Positions 9,004 to 18,313 of a DNA stretch of 46,747 bases are shown here, piece by piece. The number at the start of each line of letters is the position of its first letter. The first letter of the stretch is position 1. The notes below the pieces were generated by a model. That model saw only the letters and a program-made list of their open reading frames with translations, had not been told where the DNA came from and did not search any database. Origin of the DNA: an uncultured Pelagibacteraceae bacterium. Its GTDB lineage: Bacteria; Pseudomonadota; Alphaproteobacteria; Pelagibacterales; Pelagibacteraceae. The stretch spans positions 1 to 46,747 of the forward strand of contig CACGVC010000006.1 in assembly GCA_902576335.1 (NCBI GenBank), read 5' to 3'. A program made the translations under genes and the position numbers.

Positions 9004-9654
9004 TTAATTTTCTGAGAAATATATATTTTGGTAATAAGCTATAGCTTTCATTTTAGAGTTATCTGTATCAGACATAATCGCTAATCCATCTAACTCATCA
9101 ACATCTAGATTGTGAAATCTTTTAAAATCTTCTTTTACATTTGCTTTAACGGTAACCCATTCTTCTAAGTTTTTTTTCGTACTCGCTAACACATTATCGA
9201 TTGATTTTTTTGTATAGGGGCTTGGTGAGCTAAAACCAATTTCACTATTGCTTGAGAAAACGTAATTTATAGCCCTATTAGATAAAGGTGTTGCACCAGT
9301 TTTTTTAACTGCAAAAACTCTAGCAGCAAAATCATGTCCTTTTTTGGTATTTTCTTTTATTCCGGGTAGATCTTTTTCTATTTTCCAAGTTATATTTATG
9401 AATGGAGTTTTGTTTAGATCAATTTTGACCTCTTTTCCTAATCCAGAAGCTGCATTATCAGCCACAGCTTTTAAGAAATTTCCATTTTCATTTGATCCAA
9501 TTGTATAAATTGTCTTATTTTCGGCCCCTCTCACCTTTCGAACCTCTAAGTTTGACAGTTCATCCGTGGTAAAATTAAAAACTTTAATTTCATTCGCAAA
9601 TCCGGTTCCAATTGTTACAAAAATAAAAATTGAGATTTTAGTAAAAATATTCAT
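9004..9654 (-). CDS. DUF3047 family periplasmic protein
   Basis: The 216-residue protein has a signal peptide ending near GTGFA (about residue 20). The body follows the DUF3047 pattern: a beta-rich segment, then INITWKIEKDLPG, then GHDFAARVFAVKK, then a NRAINYVFSS segment and a final DGLAIMSDTDNS-x5-AYYQNIYF. DUF3047 proteins are predicted beta-sandwich periplasmic proteins of unknown function. It stands alone, with an intergenic region of about 90 bases upstream shared with a divergent microprotein. Confidence 0.78.
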   Translation of the reverse strand: MNIFTKISIFIFVTIGTGFANEIKVFNFTTDELSNLEVRKVRGAENKTIYTIGSNENGNFLKAVADNAASGLGKEVKIDLNKTPFINITWKIEKDLPGIKENTKKGHDFAARVFAVKKTGATPLSNRAINYVFSSNSEIGFSSPSPYTKKSIDNVLASTKKNLEEWVTVKANVKEDFKRFHNLDVDELDGLAIMSDTDNSKMKAIAYYQNIYFSEN

Positions 9655-9742
9655 TTAAAAGTTTCTTAAAAAAAATTGTTAATACATTATTTTGACAAAA
9701 TTTAAACATTCAAAAATCATCTTTAACTAATATGTATAAATT

Positions 9743-9880
9743 ATGAGAACAATTTCAATTTTTATACTACTAATTTACTGGTCAATTATGATTTTTGCAC
9801 CAGTGATGTCAAATGACGTCAAAATGAGCCGAGCTAAAACAACTAATACTAAAATAGTTGATGAAAGACCAAAAAGTTAA
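9743..9880 (+). CDS. Small exported or membrane-anchored protein (45 aa)
   Basis: ATG at 9743 to TAA at 9878-9880 encodes 45 residues. A hydrophobic N-terminal segment (ISIFILLIYWSIMIFAPVM) is followed by a polar, basic tail ending KIVDERPKS. It may be a one-helix membrane protein or a secreted peptide. The stop overlaps the convergent SDR gene by four bases. No family is recognised. Confidence 0.45.
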   Translation: MRTISIFILLIYWSIMIFAPVMSNDVKMSRAKTTNTKIVDERPKS

Positions 9881-10629
9881 TAAGTCGATCGACCACCACT
9901 TATGTCATAAACTGCTGCAGTGGTGAAAGTATTTTCCTCTGATGAAAGCCAACAAACTAAGGAAGTAAACTCTTCGACCTCAAGAAATCGACCTCTAGGG
10001 ACCTTAGAAAGCATTTTTTGAACGTGTTCTTTAGTCATTTGATGTAAAATACGTGTTTTTGCCCCTGCAGGAGTGACAGCATTTACTGCTATATTTTTAT
10101 CAGCAAGCTCTTTGCCTAAAGATTTTGTTAGTCCGATGGCACCTGCTTTACCTGCGCTATATGCACTTGCATTTGCATTTCCATCTTTTCCCGCAACAGA
10201 TGCTACATTAACAATTCTTCCGTAGTTATTCTTAATCATATTTGGTACTATTGCTTTGCAACAATTAAACGTTCCCATCAAATTAATATCTACTACTTTT
10301 TTCCACTTCTCTAGATCATATTCCCATAATGGGGCAGTAGGGCCAGTTATTCCTGCGTTATTAATTAATATGTCAATCTTGGAGTTTTCTAAGATTTCAT
10401 TGGTGCAGTTTTCAACTTCTTCAAATTTTGATACATCAATAACATTTGAGGTTAAATTTGTATTATTAAGTTCTTTAACAGATTTTTTTAGTGTGTCTGG
10501 ATCATTGTCCCAAATTATTACTTTAGCGCCTGAATTCAAAAATCTCCTAGCTATATCAAATCCAAATCCTTGAGCTCCACCTGTTATAACTGCAGTCCTA
10601 TTCTCAAAACTAAATGTAATCTTGTCCAT
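9877..10629 (-). CDS. Short-chain dehydrogenase/reductase (SDR)
   Basis: This 250-residue classical SDR has an NAD(P)-binding TGGAQGFG at 16-23 and NNAG at 90-93. The catalytic residues are Ser144, Tyr157 and Lys161, in the unusual YSAGK form of the Y-x3-K motif. An Asp near residue 41 (IIWDNDP) at the end of the second strand suggests NAD preference. Family members of this kind oxidise sugar-acid or hydroxy-acid alcohols, but the substrate is not readable from sequence. It starts 4 bases after the NCS1 permease gene on the same strand, which suggests that it acts on whatever that carrier imports. Confidence 0.85.
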   Translation of the reverse strand: MDKITFSFENRTAVITGGAQGFGFDIARRFLNSGAKVIIWDNDPDTLKKSVKELNNTNLTSNVIDVSKFEEVENCTNEILENSKIDILINNAGITGPTAPLWEYDLEKWKKVVDINLMGTFNCCKAIVPNMIKNNYGRIVNVASVAGKDGNANASAYSAGKAGAIGLTKSLGKELADKNIAVNAVTPAGAKTRILHQMTKEHVQKMLSKVPRGRFLEVEEFTSLVCWLSSEENTFTTAAVYDISGGRSTY

Positions 10630-10633
10630 TAAA

Positions 10634-12091
10634 TTATTTTTTTGCCAAAAAGTAATAAGTTATTGAAGAAATTAATGCGCCAATAATCCATGCATAAGAT
10701 TGTAAAAACATTAAATTAGGGTTCCAAATTGTTGAGGCCGAGAAAATAAATCCCAAAAATAAAGAATATGTACCTCTTATATGCCAACCACCTGAAAAAT
10801 AATACGACCCATTTTTTTCTAGAGAATAAATGTCTTTATTAATCAAATTACCCTTTCTAATAAAATAATAATCAGAAATCATTATTCCAAAAATTGGTCC
10901 AAAAAAAGCTCCGATTGTATCTATTATTGATAAAATTCCTATTTGACTTAAAACAGTAAGCCAAAAAACTCCTATTAGAAGTCCGATTAAACCAATCACT
11001 AATCCTGAGCTTTTGAATGATAATGATGTAGGAAATAAATTAATAAGAGAGTATTGCGATGGAATAAAATTAGCAATTAAATTTGTAGAAGCTGACGCAA
11101 TAATTATAAAAATCAAAACTAAATTAGTTAATAATAAATTATTCAACTTACCAATTATGTCCGTAGGATTTGTAAGTATTTTTTCAATATTTTCAGGACT
11201 TTGTTTTAAAAAAGCATCTGCACCTATGACAATAAAAAGTGCAAAAAAAGAAAAAATTATCAAATTCAATATTAAAGTTAAATTCCCTTTTTTAAGTTGG
11301 TTTTCATTTTCAATGTACCTTGAAAAGTCACCAAAACTTAAAATAACAATCGAAAAATAAGCAAAAAGTGTTCCTGATACAGTTATCAAGGGTATAATAT
11401 TATTTTTATCTGTAAAATTTTCAAAACTTAAAGCACCTAGAAATGCATTAACTGTAAATTTAACATCACTTAATAAAACTATAAAAAAGAATAACGCCAT
11501 CCCGGAATAGACAACGATTGCAGAAAAATTAATAATTTTTTTGTTATAATTCATTCCGATACTAAATAAAATAACTTGCAACACCATAGAAACTACAATT
11601 GAAATCCAATCTATGATGTTTAATCCAATAAAAAAAATAAGAAAAATTTCTTGCTGTAAAAGAGTTTTATCAATAGAAAAAATCAAAATTCTTAATAAAT
11701 ATCCCAATGCTTTTGATAAAAAATATGTTTGAATTCCAAACATAAATATACCAACTATACTTCTTAAAAATCCGATATACTGTGCTCCTCTTACTCCCAT
11801 TGAGGATCTCAATAAAACTACAAATGGTAATCCAAATTTTTGAGATGGCTTACCAATTAAATTTGAAAAAAAATAAACCAATAAAGAGGCAAAAATTGTT
11901 CCAAACAATACTACAAAAGTATTTAAATCATATACGACATAGAGAGATGCGATCAAAGAAAATCCAATTACACTTTGAATGCCAACTCCCCAAAAACAAA
12001 ATAAATCTTTCCAGTTCCAATTTTTATTGCTCGGATTTACTGTTACTAAATCCCAATTAACTAGTGTTTTATTTGATTTTTGCTGATTCAC
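10634..12091 (-). CDS. NCS1 family nucleobase:cation symporter-like permease
   Basis: This is a 485-residue, roughly 12-helix membrane protein. The N-terminal region has the NCS1 features: N-W-x-W-K-D-L-F-C-F-W-G, then G-V-G-I-Q, and a GLPFVVLLRSSMGVRG segment like the substrate-site helix of Mhp1, PucI and CodB-type carriers. The family imports nucleobases, hydantoins, allantoin or thiamine with Na+ or H+. The start is GTG at 12089-12091; the next gene upstream on this strand is the TRAP large permease, so it may belong to the same minus-strand unit. The substrate is unknown. The downstream SDR, 4 bases away, hints at an alcohol or a ring compound. Confidence 0.85.
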   Translation of the reverse strand: MNQQKSNKTLVNWDLVTVNPSNKNWNWKDLFCFWGVGIQSVIGFSLIASLYVVYDLNTFVVLFGTIFASLLVYFFSNLIGKPSQKFGLPFVVLLRSSMGVRGAQYIGFLRSIVGIFMFGIQTYFLSKALGYLLRILIFSIDKTLLQQEIFLIFFIGLNIIDWISIVVSMVLQVILFSIGMNYNKKIINFSAIVVYSGMALFFFIVLLSDVKFTVNAFLGALSFENFTDKNNIIPLITVSGTLFAYFSIVILSFGDFSRYIENENQLKKGNLTLILNLIIFSFFALFIVIGADAFLKQSPENIEKILTNPTDIIGKLNNLLLTNLVLIFIIIASASTNLIANFIPSQYSLINLFPTSLSFKSSGLVIGLIGLLIGVFWLTVLSQIGILSIIDTIGAFFGPIFGIMISDYYFIRKGNLINKDIYSLEKNGSYYFSGGWHIRGTYSLFLGFIFSASTIWNPNLMFLQSYAWIIGALISSITYYFLAKK

Positions 12092-12116
12092 TCAGACAAT
12101 ATAGAACTTTAACAAT

Positions 12117-13451
12117 CTACTGTCCATATAAGAGAGTTGGTAACCATAATGCAATTTTAGGAAATATAATAATTAAAATTAAACCAAATACTTGCAGCAC
12201 CATAAACTGCATCATACCATAATAAATATCTTTCAAATCCCACTCAGGTACAACACCTTTTAAAAAATAAGCTGAAAGTGCAACAGGTGGTGATAACCAG
12301 GCGGTTTGTAAATTAACAGCAACTAATATTGCAAACCAAGTTAAATTAAATCCTAATGCTTCAATCAATGGTAATATAATTGGGACAATAATCATTACTA
12401 TAGGTACCCATTCTAAAGGCCATCCTAATAAAAAAATCATCACCATAACCATCGCTAAAATAAGATACTTATTCATCTCAAGACCTAACAAAAACTCAGT
12501 TAATAAAGTCGGCGTTCCTAATCTTGCAAAAACAGCACCAAAAAAATTTGAAGCTGCAACTAAAACCATAATCAATGCAGTTATCTCTAATGTTTTGACT
12601 AATGCTTCTTGTAATTTTGGAAGAGTCAATTTTTTATAAGCTAATGAAAGAAGTAAAGCCCCCATTGCTCCACATCCTGCAGCTTCAGTTGGAGTGGCAA
12701 AACCAAATAAAATACTTCCTAATGCTGCAAATACCAAAGCTGCTGGTGGCACTAGCCCTAAAAAAAATTCAATCCAAACTTCTTTCATACTCGCAGCTCT
12801 CATGTCATCAGGTATGACTGGTCCTAATTTAGGATTAATCATACATCTAATTGTTGTGTAACCTGCGTATAAACTTGCAAGAAGAATTCCAGGTAGAATT
12901 GCAGCAGCGAATAAATCTATTACTGGAATTTCCATTATTGGCCCCATAACAACTAACATGATACTTGGTGGAATTAATATTCCCAATGTACCTCCAGCCG
13001 TAATAGTCCCAGCTGCAAGTCTCACATCATAACCAGATCTATTCATAGATTTTGCAGCCATAATTCCTAGAATTGTCACTGATGCTCCAACAATTCCCGT
13101 TGCAGCTGCAAAAATCACAGAGACAAATAAAACAGCATAATATAAAGATCCCTTTACTTTTGCCAACATCATTTGGAATGCTGAAAATAATCTTTCCATT
13201 AAGCCAGCTTGTTCCATCATAATTCCCATGAAAACAAAGAGTGGGACGGCAGCGAGTGTTTGCTCTGTCATAACCATAGAGAATTGGAGTGTCATTAAAT
13301 AAAAAACTAATTTTCCAAATCCTAAATAACCAAAAACAAAACCTAAAAAAATTAGTGTAAATGAAATAGGGAAACCAACAAATATTGCAAATAACATTAC
13401 GCCAACAAGAATAAAACCTAAGATTGCTGGATCTATAAACTCAGCAATCAT
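12117..13451 (-). CDS. TRAP transporter large permease (DctM-type)
   Basis: The 444-residue protein has about 12 membrane helices and the DctM repeat pattern: PLFVFMG near residue 70, then GTLGILIPPSIMLV, with a second half containing GLPLEW-like (GWPLEWVP) and a LSPPVALSAYF segment. It forms the transport channel with the small subunit and moves the substrate with Na+. Its ATG overlaps the stop of the small-subunit gene by 4 bases (13448-13451), so the two are translationally coupled. Together with the binding protein upstream it makes a complete DctPQM system. Confidence 0.95.
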   Translation of the reverse strand: MIAEFIDPAILGFILVGVMLFAIFVGFPISFTLIFLGFVFGYLGFGKLVFYLMTLQFSMVMTEQTLAAVPLFVFMGIMMEQAGLMERLFSAFQMMLAKVKGSLYYAVLFVSVIFAAATGIVGASVTILGIMAAKSMNRSGYDVRLAAGTITAGGTLGILIPPSIMLVVMGPIMEIPVIDLFAAAILPGILLASLYAGYTTIRCMINPKLGPVIPDDMRAASMKEVWIEFFLGLVPPAALVFAALGSILFGFATPTEAAGCGAMGALLLSLAYKKLTLPKLQEALVKTLEITALIMVLVAASNFFGAVFARLGTPTLLTEFLLGLEMNKYLILAMVMVMIFLLGWPLEWVPIVMIIVPIILPLIEALGFNLTWFAILVAVNLQTAWLSPPVALSAYFLKGVVPEWDLKDIYYGMMQFMVLQVFGLILIIIFPKIALWLPTLLYGQ

Positions 13452-14062
13452 TTAGTTTCTCCAGGCCACTCACCTTTTTTAGCTGCCCAATAACTTTTGA
13501 GTAACTCTGAAACACCTTGAATTAGTAAAAAAATTATACCAATAAGCAAACAAGTTTTAATTGGCCACATATAAGGCATCCAAGTGGTATCCATGCCTCT
13601 TTCTCCTCTTTGAATTGACTCTCCAACAAACCCAACTGTCATATAAAGAAAGACAATTAGGCCTGGAAAATAAAATAATAAATATAACCAAAAATCTATT
13701 AGACCTTGGTTTTTAGTTTTAAAATTTCTATATAAAAAATCTGCTCTTATATGAACTCCTCTAGAAAGAGCATAACCAGCACCCAACATAAAAAGCGCTC
13801 CGTATAAAAAACGACTTATGTCATAAGCCCAAATAGTCGGTGCTAAAAATAATTTTCTTGCAAGAACTTCATAAGTCATTGCAAAAATTAGTGGCATTAA
13901 TATCCAACAAACAATATTACCAATCCACTTACTAAATTTATCAATTCCTGTAATGGATTTTGCCATCCATAATGGCATGTCATCAGGCATTTTTCCCGAA
14001 CCGCCTCGCCTTTCGGCAATCATTTCATCTGATATATCTAGTTTACCTGGTTCGTCTGCCAT
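13448..14062 (-). CDS. TRAP transporter small permease (DctQ-type)
   Basis: This 204-residue membrane protein has four predicted helices after a hydrophilic N-terminal extension of about 45 residues that is longer than in many DctQ proteins. The YEVLARKLFLAPTIWAYDISRFLYG region and the G-Y-A-L-S-R-G-V-H-I-R-A-D pattern are typical of the mannitol/chloroaromatic-type DctQ subfamily. It lies between the substrate-binding protein gene and the large permease. A strong hairpin separates it from the binding-protein gene and could keep permease expression below that of the receptor. Confidence 0.92.
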   Translation of the reverse strand: MADEPGKLDISDEMIAERRGGSGKMPDDMPLWMAKSITGIDKFSKWIGNIVCWILMPLIFAMTYEVLARKLFLAPTIWAYDISRFLYGALFMLGAGYALSRGVHIRADFLYRNFKTKNQGLIDFWLYLLFYFPGLIVFLYMTVGFVGESIQRGERGMDTTWMPYMWPIKTCLLIGIIFLLIQGVSELLKSYWAAKKGEWPGETK

Positions 14063-14080
14063 AAGTTTGAATTAAAAAAC

Positions 14081-14106
14081 TAGAGCGGACTTAAAAGTCC
14101 GCTCTA
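14081..14106 (-). terminator. Hairpin between the TRAP receptor gene and permease genes
   Basis: Positions 14081-14092 and 14095-14106 are perfect 12-base inverted repeats around two bases; the usable stem is about 10 bp with a 6-base loop. On the minus strand the hairpin is followed by AGTTTTTTAATTC, a run of six T, so it can act as an intrinsic terminator or attenuator. It lies 24 bases after the stop of the binding-protein gene and 18 bases before the small permease ATG. Similar hairpins after receptor genes in transport operons stabilise the receptor mRNA and cut permease expression; that role here is inferred. Confidence 0.75.
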
Positions 14107-14129
14107 ATTAAATTAAGATTAATTACTGA

Positions 14130-15224
14130 TTACTTTAATGTTGCTGCGTGAGCCATTCCTAGCTTCGCATTTGACATTTGAGCACCACTCCAGAAAGGAA
14201 CAGCTACATCAGCAAAATTCTTCATTGAAGTATAAACTTCATTAAAGAATTTGTTATCTTTAGCATTCTTGTTTAAAGATGCTTTTGCAGCAGCCATATA
14301 TTCTGTGAAATAATCAGAAGGAGTGTCCTCTAAGATTACTCCATGTTTAGTAGTTAACTCTCTAAGAGCTTTACCATTCTCATAGATTCTGTAACTTAAA
14401 GATTTTGCTAATGAAGCATTAGCAGCAACTTCAAGAGACTTTTTCTCATGAGCACTCATAGCGTTATAAGTTTTTCCAGTAATATAAAAGTCAGCATTTA
14501 CGACTACTTGGTGTAAACCTTGTAAATAATAATGCTTTAATACTTTTTGGAAACCAAATGTTAAGTCTGGTTTTGGACAACACCATTCAGCAGCATCGAT
14601 TGTTCCTGCTTCAAGAGCTGGTAAAATATCTCCACCACCCATTGCAACAGAAGCTATACCAATGTCTTTGTATGTTTGTCCTGGAATTCCTGGAGGAGTT
14701 CTGAACTTATATTTTCTAAAGTCAGCCATATCTTTAATTGGTTTTGGAAACCAACCTAAAGCTTCTGGACCAACTGGTTGAATCATAAATCCTTTTATGT
14801 CTCTTCCCATTTCTTTCCAAAGTTGGTCGTATAATTCTTTACCACCACCGTATTGAAACCATGATAGGAATGCAATATTGTCGATACCAACTCCACCACC
14901 GGCTACTGGCGAACCAAATAACATAGCAGCAGGATGATCCCCTGACCAATAGTGAGTCCATGCGAAACCACAATCAATCAGTCCTTTATCAACAGCGTCA
15001 AGAGTTTCCTTAACTCCAACAACTGCGCCCGCAGGTAAAATTTCGAATTTTAACGAACCAGCTGTTAATTCAGTTACTGTATCAGTAAAGTCCTTTAACA
15101 TTTTCACTTCATCAGCTTTAGTGTTAAGAACTGTCTGACATTTTAGTGTTTTTGCAGCGTTAGCATTAGATACAAATCCAAGTACTAAAACAGATGCAAA
15201 TAACATTGAAATGATTTTTTTCAT
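14130..15224 (-). CDS. TRAP transporter periplasmic substrate-binding protein (DctP-type)
   Basis: The 364-residue protein starts with a signal peptide ending at about residue 23 (NANA). The mature part is a type II TRAP receptor: ETLDAVDKGLIDCGFAWTHYW, then the RKYKFRTPPGIPGQ segment that holds the conserved carboxylate- or sulfonate-binding Arg, then GGGDILPALEAGTIDAAEW, a hallmark of the mannitol/chloroaromatic and TakP-like branch. SD AGAGGA (complement at 15231-15236) sits about 6 bases before the ATG. It is divergent from a GMC oxidoreductase across 133 bases. The family binds organic acids, including keto acids and sulfonates, usually through that Arg. Isethionate is a plausible ligand given the context; this is inference. 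Confidence 0.93.
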   Translation of the reverse strand: MKKIISMLFASVLVLGFVSNANAAKTLKCQTVLNTKADEVKMLKDFTDTVTELTAGSLKFEILPAGAVVGVKETLDAVDKGLIDCGFAWTHYWSGDHPAAMLFGSPVAGGGVGIDNIAFLSWFQYGGGKELYDQLWKEMGRDIKGFMIQPVGPEALGWFPKPIKDMADFRKYKFRTPPGIPGQTYKDIGIASVAMGGGDILPALEAGTIDAAEWCCPKPDLTFGFQKVLKHYYLQGLHQVVVNADFYITGKTYNAMSAHEKKSLEVAANASLAKSLSYRIYENGKALRELTTKHGVILEDTPSDYFTEYMAAAKASLNKNAKDNKFFNEVYTSMKNFADVAVPFWSGAQMSNAKLGMAHAATLK

Positions 15225-15293
15225 TATATTTCCTCTTGTTAGTTAAATTTAACGTAATCAATTCAATCAGAAAAACAAACCTGATACAAGTGA

Positions 15294-15303
15294 CAATCGA
15301 TTG
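15294..15303. promoter_or_regulatory. Palindrome CAATCGATTG in the divergent TRAP/GMC intergenic region
   Basis: A perfect 10-base palindrome lies near the centre of the 133-base region between the TRAP receptor gene and the GMC oxidoreductase gene. It is placed so that a dimeric regulator could control both directions. No regulator gene is adjacent and no convincing -35/-10 pair could be fixed for either gene, so the assignment as an operator is weak. Confidence 0.25.
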
Positions 15304-15357
15304 ATATGAGTGTAAAGATGATTAATTAAGTTAAGTAAAAAATTAATTCAACTAGAG

Positions 15358-16953
15358 ATGGAAAATTTTGATTTTATTATTATTGGTGCTGGATCTGCTG
15401 GATGCGTTTTAGCAAATAGACTTTCTGAAAACTCACAAAACAAAGTCTTATTAATTGAGGCAGGAGGAAAAGATAATTATCCCTGGATACACATTCCTGT
15501 TGGATATTTTAAAACTATGCACAATCCTTCAGTTGATTGGTGTTACAAAACTGAACCAGATGAAACAATGAATAATCGCTCCATTAGATATCCAAGAGGA
15601 AAGACTTTAGGTGGAAGTTCAGCAATTAATGGTTTGTTATATATTAGAGGCCAAAGTAGAGATTATGATATTTGGCGTCAATTAGGTAACACTGGTTGGG
15701 GTTGGGATGATGTTCTTCCATATTTCATCAAGGCAGAAAATCAAGAGCGTGGAAAAAATGATTTTCATGGAGTTGGTGGTCCTTTATCTGTATCTGATCA
15801 AAGAATACAATTACCATTACTAAATGAATTTCAAAATGCTGCAGAAGAATTTGGTATACCTAAAACCAAAGATTTTAATACTGGAAATAATCATGGGTGC
15901 GGATATTTCCAAGTTACTGAAAAAGATGGTTTTAGATGTAGTACTGCTGTTGGATATTTAAATCCGATAAAACATAGAACGAATTTAAAAATTGTTACCA
16001 AAGCTCATGTAAAAAAAATTAACTTTGAAAATAAAACAACAAAAAGTGTTGAATATTGGCAAGAAAACGACCTTAAAAAAGTTATAGTAAATAAAGAAGT
16101 TATCCTATCATCTGGATCTATTGGTTCTCCACAAATTTTACAAACATCCGGAATAGGTAACTCTGATAAGCTAAAAAATTTAGGTATAGAAATAGTTCAT
16201 GATCTAAAAGGAGTAGGAGAAAATCTCCAGGATCATCTAATGTTTAGACCAATTTATAAAATTCACGGGCTCAAGTCGTTAAATAAAAAGATTAATAGTT
16301 TGTTCGGTAAATTAATGATTGGGTTAGAATATGTTTTCAACAGAAGTGGACCAATGACAATGGGTGCTAGTCAAATGTGTATGTTTGCTAAAAGTGATCC
16401 TTCATTAGAATTACCAGATCTTCAGTGGCATGTTCAACCAATGAGTATGGATACTTTAGGTGCAACAAAGAATCATGATTTCCATGCGTTTACTCCAACT
16501 GTATCAAACATTAGACCAACCAGTAGAGGTCACGTAAATATTACCAATAAAGATTCTAGAATTTATGCAAAAGTAAAACTTAATTATCTATCAACCGAAC
16601 ATGATCGAATGATTGCTGCAAAGGGATTAAAACTTACAAGGAAAATTGTAATGGAGTCTGAAACTTTTAAAAAATATAACCCTGAAGAATATAGACCAGG
16701 AATAAATATTAATGATGATGAAGAACTGGTAAAAGCTGGTGCAGATTATGCTCAAACTATTTTTCATCCTGTTGGTACATGTAAAATGGGACAAGATGAT
16801 ATGGCAGTGGTTGATGAAACACTTAAAGTTAAAGGTTTAAATAATTTAAGAGTTATTGATGCATCTATAATGCCCAATATAACTTCTGGTAATACGAATG
16901 CACCGACAATAATGATTGCAGAAAAAGGTGCTGATATGATACTTAGGGGTTAA
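15358..16953 (+). CDS. GMC family FAD-dependent oxidoreductase (choline/isethionate dehydrogenase-like)
   Basis: This 531-residue flavoprotein oxidises an alcohol to an aldehyde. The FAD-binding GAGSAG is at 10-15, the GMC signature 1 region has PRGKTLGGSSAINGL, and GSIGSPQILQTSGIG is the second signature. The C-terminal catalytic pair is His470 in HPVGTCKMG and Asn514 in TSGNTNAPT. The length fits choline dehydrogenase-like members, a group that includes the isethionate dehydrogenase IseJ. It has no signal peptide. It is divergent from a TRAP transporter and overlaps terC by one base. With xsc 6 kb away, oxidation of isethionate to sulfoacetaldehyde is a testable guess; other alcohols remain possible. 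Confidence 0.88.
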   Translation: MENFDFIIIGAGSAGCVLANRLSENSQNKVLLIEAGGKDNYPWIHIPVGYFKTMHNPSVDWCYKTEPDETMNNRSIRYPRGKTLGGSSAINGLLYIRGQSRDYDIWRQLGNTGWGWDDVLPYFIKAENQERGKNDFHGVGGPLSVSDQRIQLPLLNEFQNAAEEFGIPKTKDFNTGNNHGCGYFQVTEKDGFRCSTAVGYLNPIKHRTNLKIVTKAHVKKINFENKTTKSVEYWQENDLKKVIVNKEVILSSGSIGSPQILQTSGIGNSDKLKNLGIEIVHDLKGVGENLQDHLMFRPIYKIHGLKSLNKKINSLFGKLMIGLEYVFNRSGPMTMGASQMCMFAKSDPSLELPDLQWHVQPMSMDTLGATKNHDFHAFTPTVSNIRPTSRGHVNITNKDSRIYAKVKLNYLSTEHDRMIAAKGLKLTRKIVMESETFKKYNPEEYRPGININDDEELVKAGADYAQTIFHPVGTCKMGQDDMAVVDETLKVKGLNNLRVIDASIMPNITSGNTNAPTIMIAEKGADMILRG

Positions 16954-17546
16954 TGTTTGCTGATTTTGTTACACCAGAACAAATTACTATCTTAACACAA
17001 ATAATCTTAATAGACCTTGTGCTTGCAGGAGACAATGCAATTATTATCGGAATGGTTGCCTCAAAATTTCCTTTAGAGCAAAGAAAGAAAATTATTTTTT
17101 GGGGTATTGGTGGTGCAGTTGTTCTAAGAATAATCTTAACATTATTGACAGCTTATTTATTGCAGATAACAGGTTTAAGATTAATTGGTGGGTTACTTTT
17201 ACTTTATATTGTTTATAAACTTTACGTAGATGTGGTTAAAGGTTCAAATCATGATAGTGACATTAAAGTAGATAATTCGAGTTTCTTAAAAGCAATTTGG
17301 ACAATTTTATTAGCTGATTTTACCATGAGTTTAGACAATGTTTTGGGGGTTGCTGGAGCAGCTGGAGATCATTACTACCTATTAGTTTTTGGACTGGTTT
17401 TATCCATTGTTTTAATGGCAACAGCTGCAACATTAATATCTAATTGGATAAAAAAGTATAAATGGATAGCTTGGGCTGGCTTAATTGCGATACTTATTGT
17501 TGCTATTGAGTTGATTTACACTGATATTAAAATATTATTTTTCTAA
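16953..17546 (+). CDS. TerC/YjbE family integral membrane protein
   Basis: The 197-residue protein has about seven membrane helices. It carries the two family motifs of repeated acidic helices: LVLAGDNAIIIG near residues 22-33 and LADFTMSLDNVLGVAG near 117-132. The TerC/YjbE family is linked to Mn2+ export and metal loading of secreted enzymes. The ATG overlaps the GMC stop as TAATG, and its own stop overlaps the next gene in the same way, so the three genes form a coupled string. Confidence 0.9.
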   Translation: MFADFVTPEQITILTQIILIDLVLAGDNAIIIGMVASKFPLEQRKKIIFWGIGGAVVLRIILTLLTAYLLQITGLRLIGGLLLLYIVYKLYVDVVKGSNHDSDIKVDNSSFLKAIWTILLADFTMSLDNVLGVAGAAGDHYYLLVFGLVLSIVLMATAATLISNWIKKYKWIAWAGLIAILIVAIELIYTDIKILFF

Positions 17547-18313
17547 TGTTCTTAAAAAATTATAATTTTAAAAATAAAACTGCAGTTGTAACTGGTGCGG
17601 GCAAAGGAATTGGTAGAGCTTGTGCAATAGCTTTAGCTGAAGCCGGAGCAAATTTAATCATTATAAGTAGAACTAATAAAGATTTAAATGAAGTTTCTAA
17701 GAAAATAAAAAAATTTAAATCAAAATGTAAATCTTATGTTTGTGATATCACAAATTACGATGAAGTTAAAAAAATTATCAATAAACAGCCAAGAATAGAT
17801 ATCTTAATTAATAATGCAGGAAACAATAGACCAGCCCATTTTACCAAAGTTAAAAAGGAAGATATGGAATATATGGTTAAGATTAATACAATAGCGAGTT
17901 TTAACTTGGCCCATCTTTGTGCGCTAAAAATGATAAAGTCAAAAAATAGAAAAAAATTAGGAGGATCTATTGTAAACATGTCATCGCAAATGGGACATGT
18001 AGGTGGGCCTATAAGAAGTGTCTATAATATGAATAAATTTGGTTTAGAAGGTTTAACCAAAGGAATGTCTATAGATTTAGCAAAATACAACATTAGAGTT
18101 AATACTGTTTGCCCAACCTTTGTTGTAACTCCCATGACTAAAAAGTTTTTGAAAGATAAAAAATTTAAAAGAGATATGCTGAATAATATTCCCTTAGGAA
18201 GATTTGCAGAACTATCTGAGGTAGCTTCAGCTGTAGTATTTTTAGCTTCTGATGCAGCTTCAATGATTACAGGAACTTCATTATTGGTTGATGGTGGATG
18301 GACAGCAAAATAA
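17546..18313 (+). CDS. Short-chain dehydrogenase/reductase (SDR)
   Basis: This 255-residue classical SDR has TGAGKGIG at 16-23, NNAG at 89-92, Ser146/Ser147, Tyr160 and Lys164 (YNMNK), and a C-terminal TGTSLLVDGGW typical of gluconate 5-dehydrogenase and 3-oxoacyl-reductase-like members. Arg42-Thr43 after the second strand suggests NADP use. It overlaps terC by one base and the M23 peptidase gene by 16 bases. The substrate cannot be told; its place downstream of a GMC dehydrogenase suggests a joint pathway. Confidence 0.87.
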   Translation: MFLKNYNFKNKTAVVTGAGKGIGRACAIALAEAGANLIIISRTNKDLNEVSKKIKKFKSKCKSYVCDITNYDEVKKIINKQPRIDILINNAGNNRPAHFTKVKKEDMEYMVKINTIASFNLAHLCALKMIKSKNRKKLGGSIVNMSSQMGHVGGPIRSVYNMNKFGLEGLTKGMSIDLAKYNIRVNTVCPTFVVTPMTKKFLKDKKFKRDMLNNIPLGRFAELSEVASAVVFLASDAASMITGTSLLVDGGWTAK

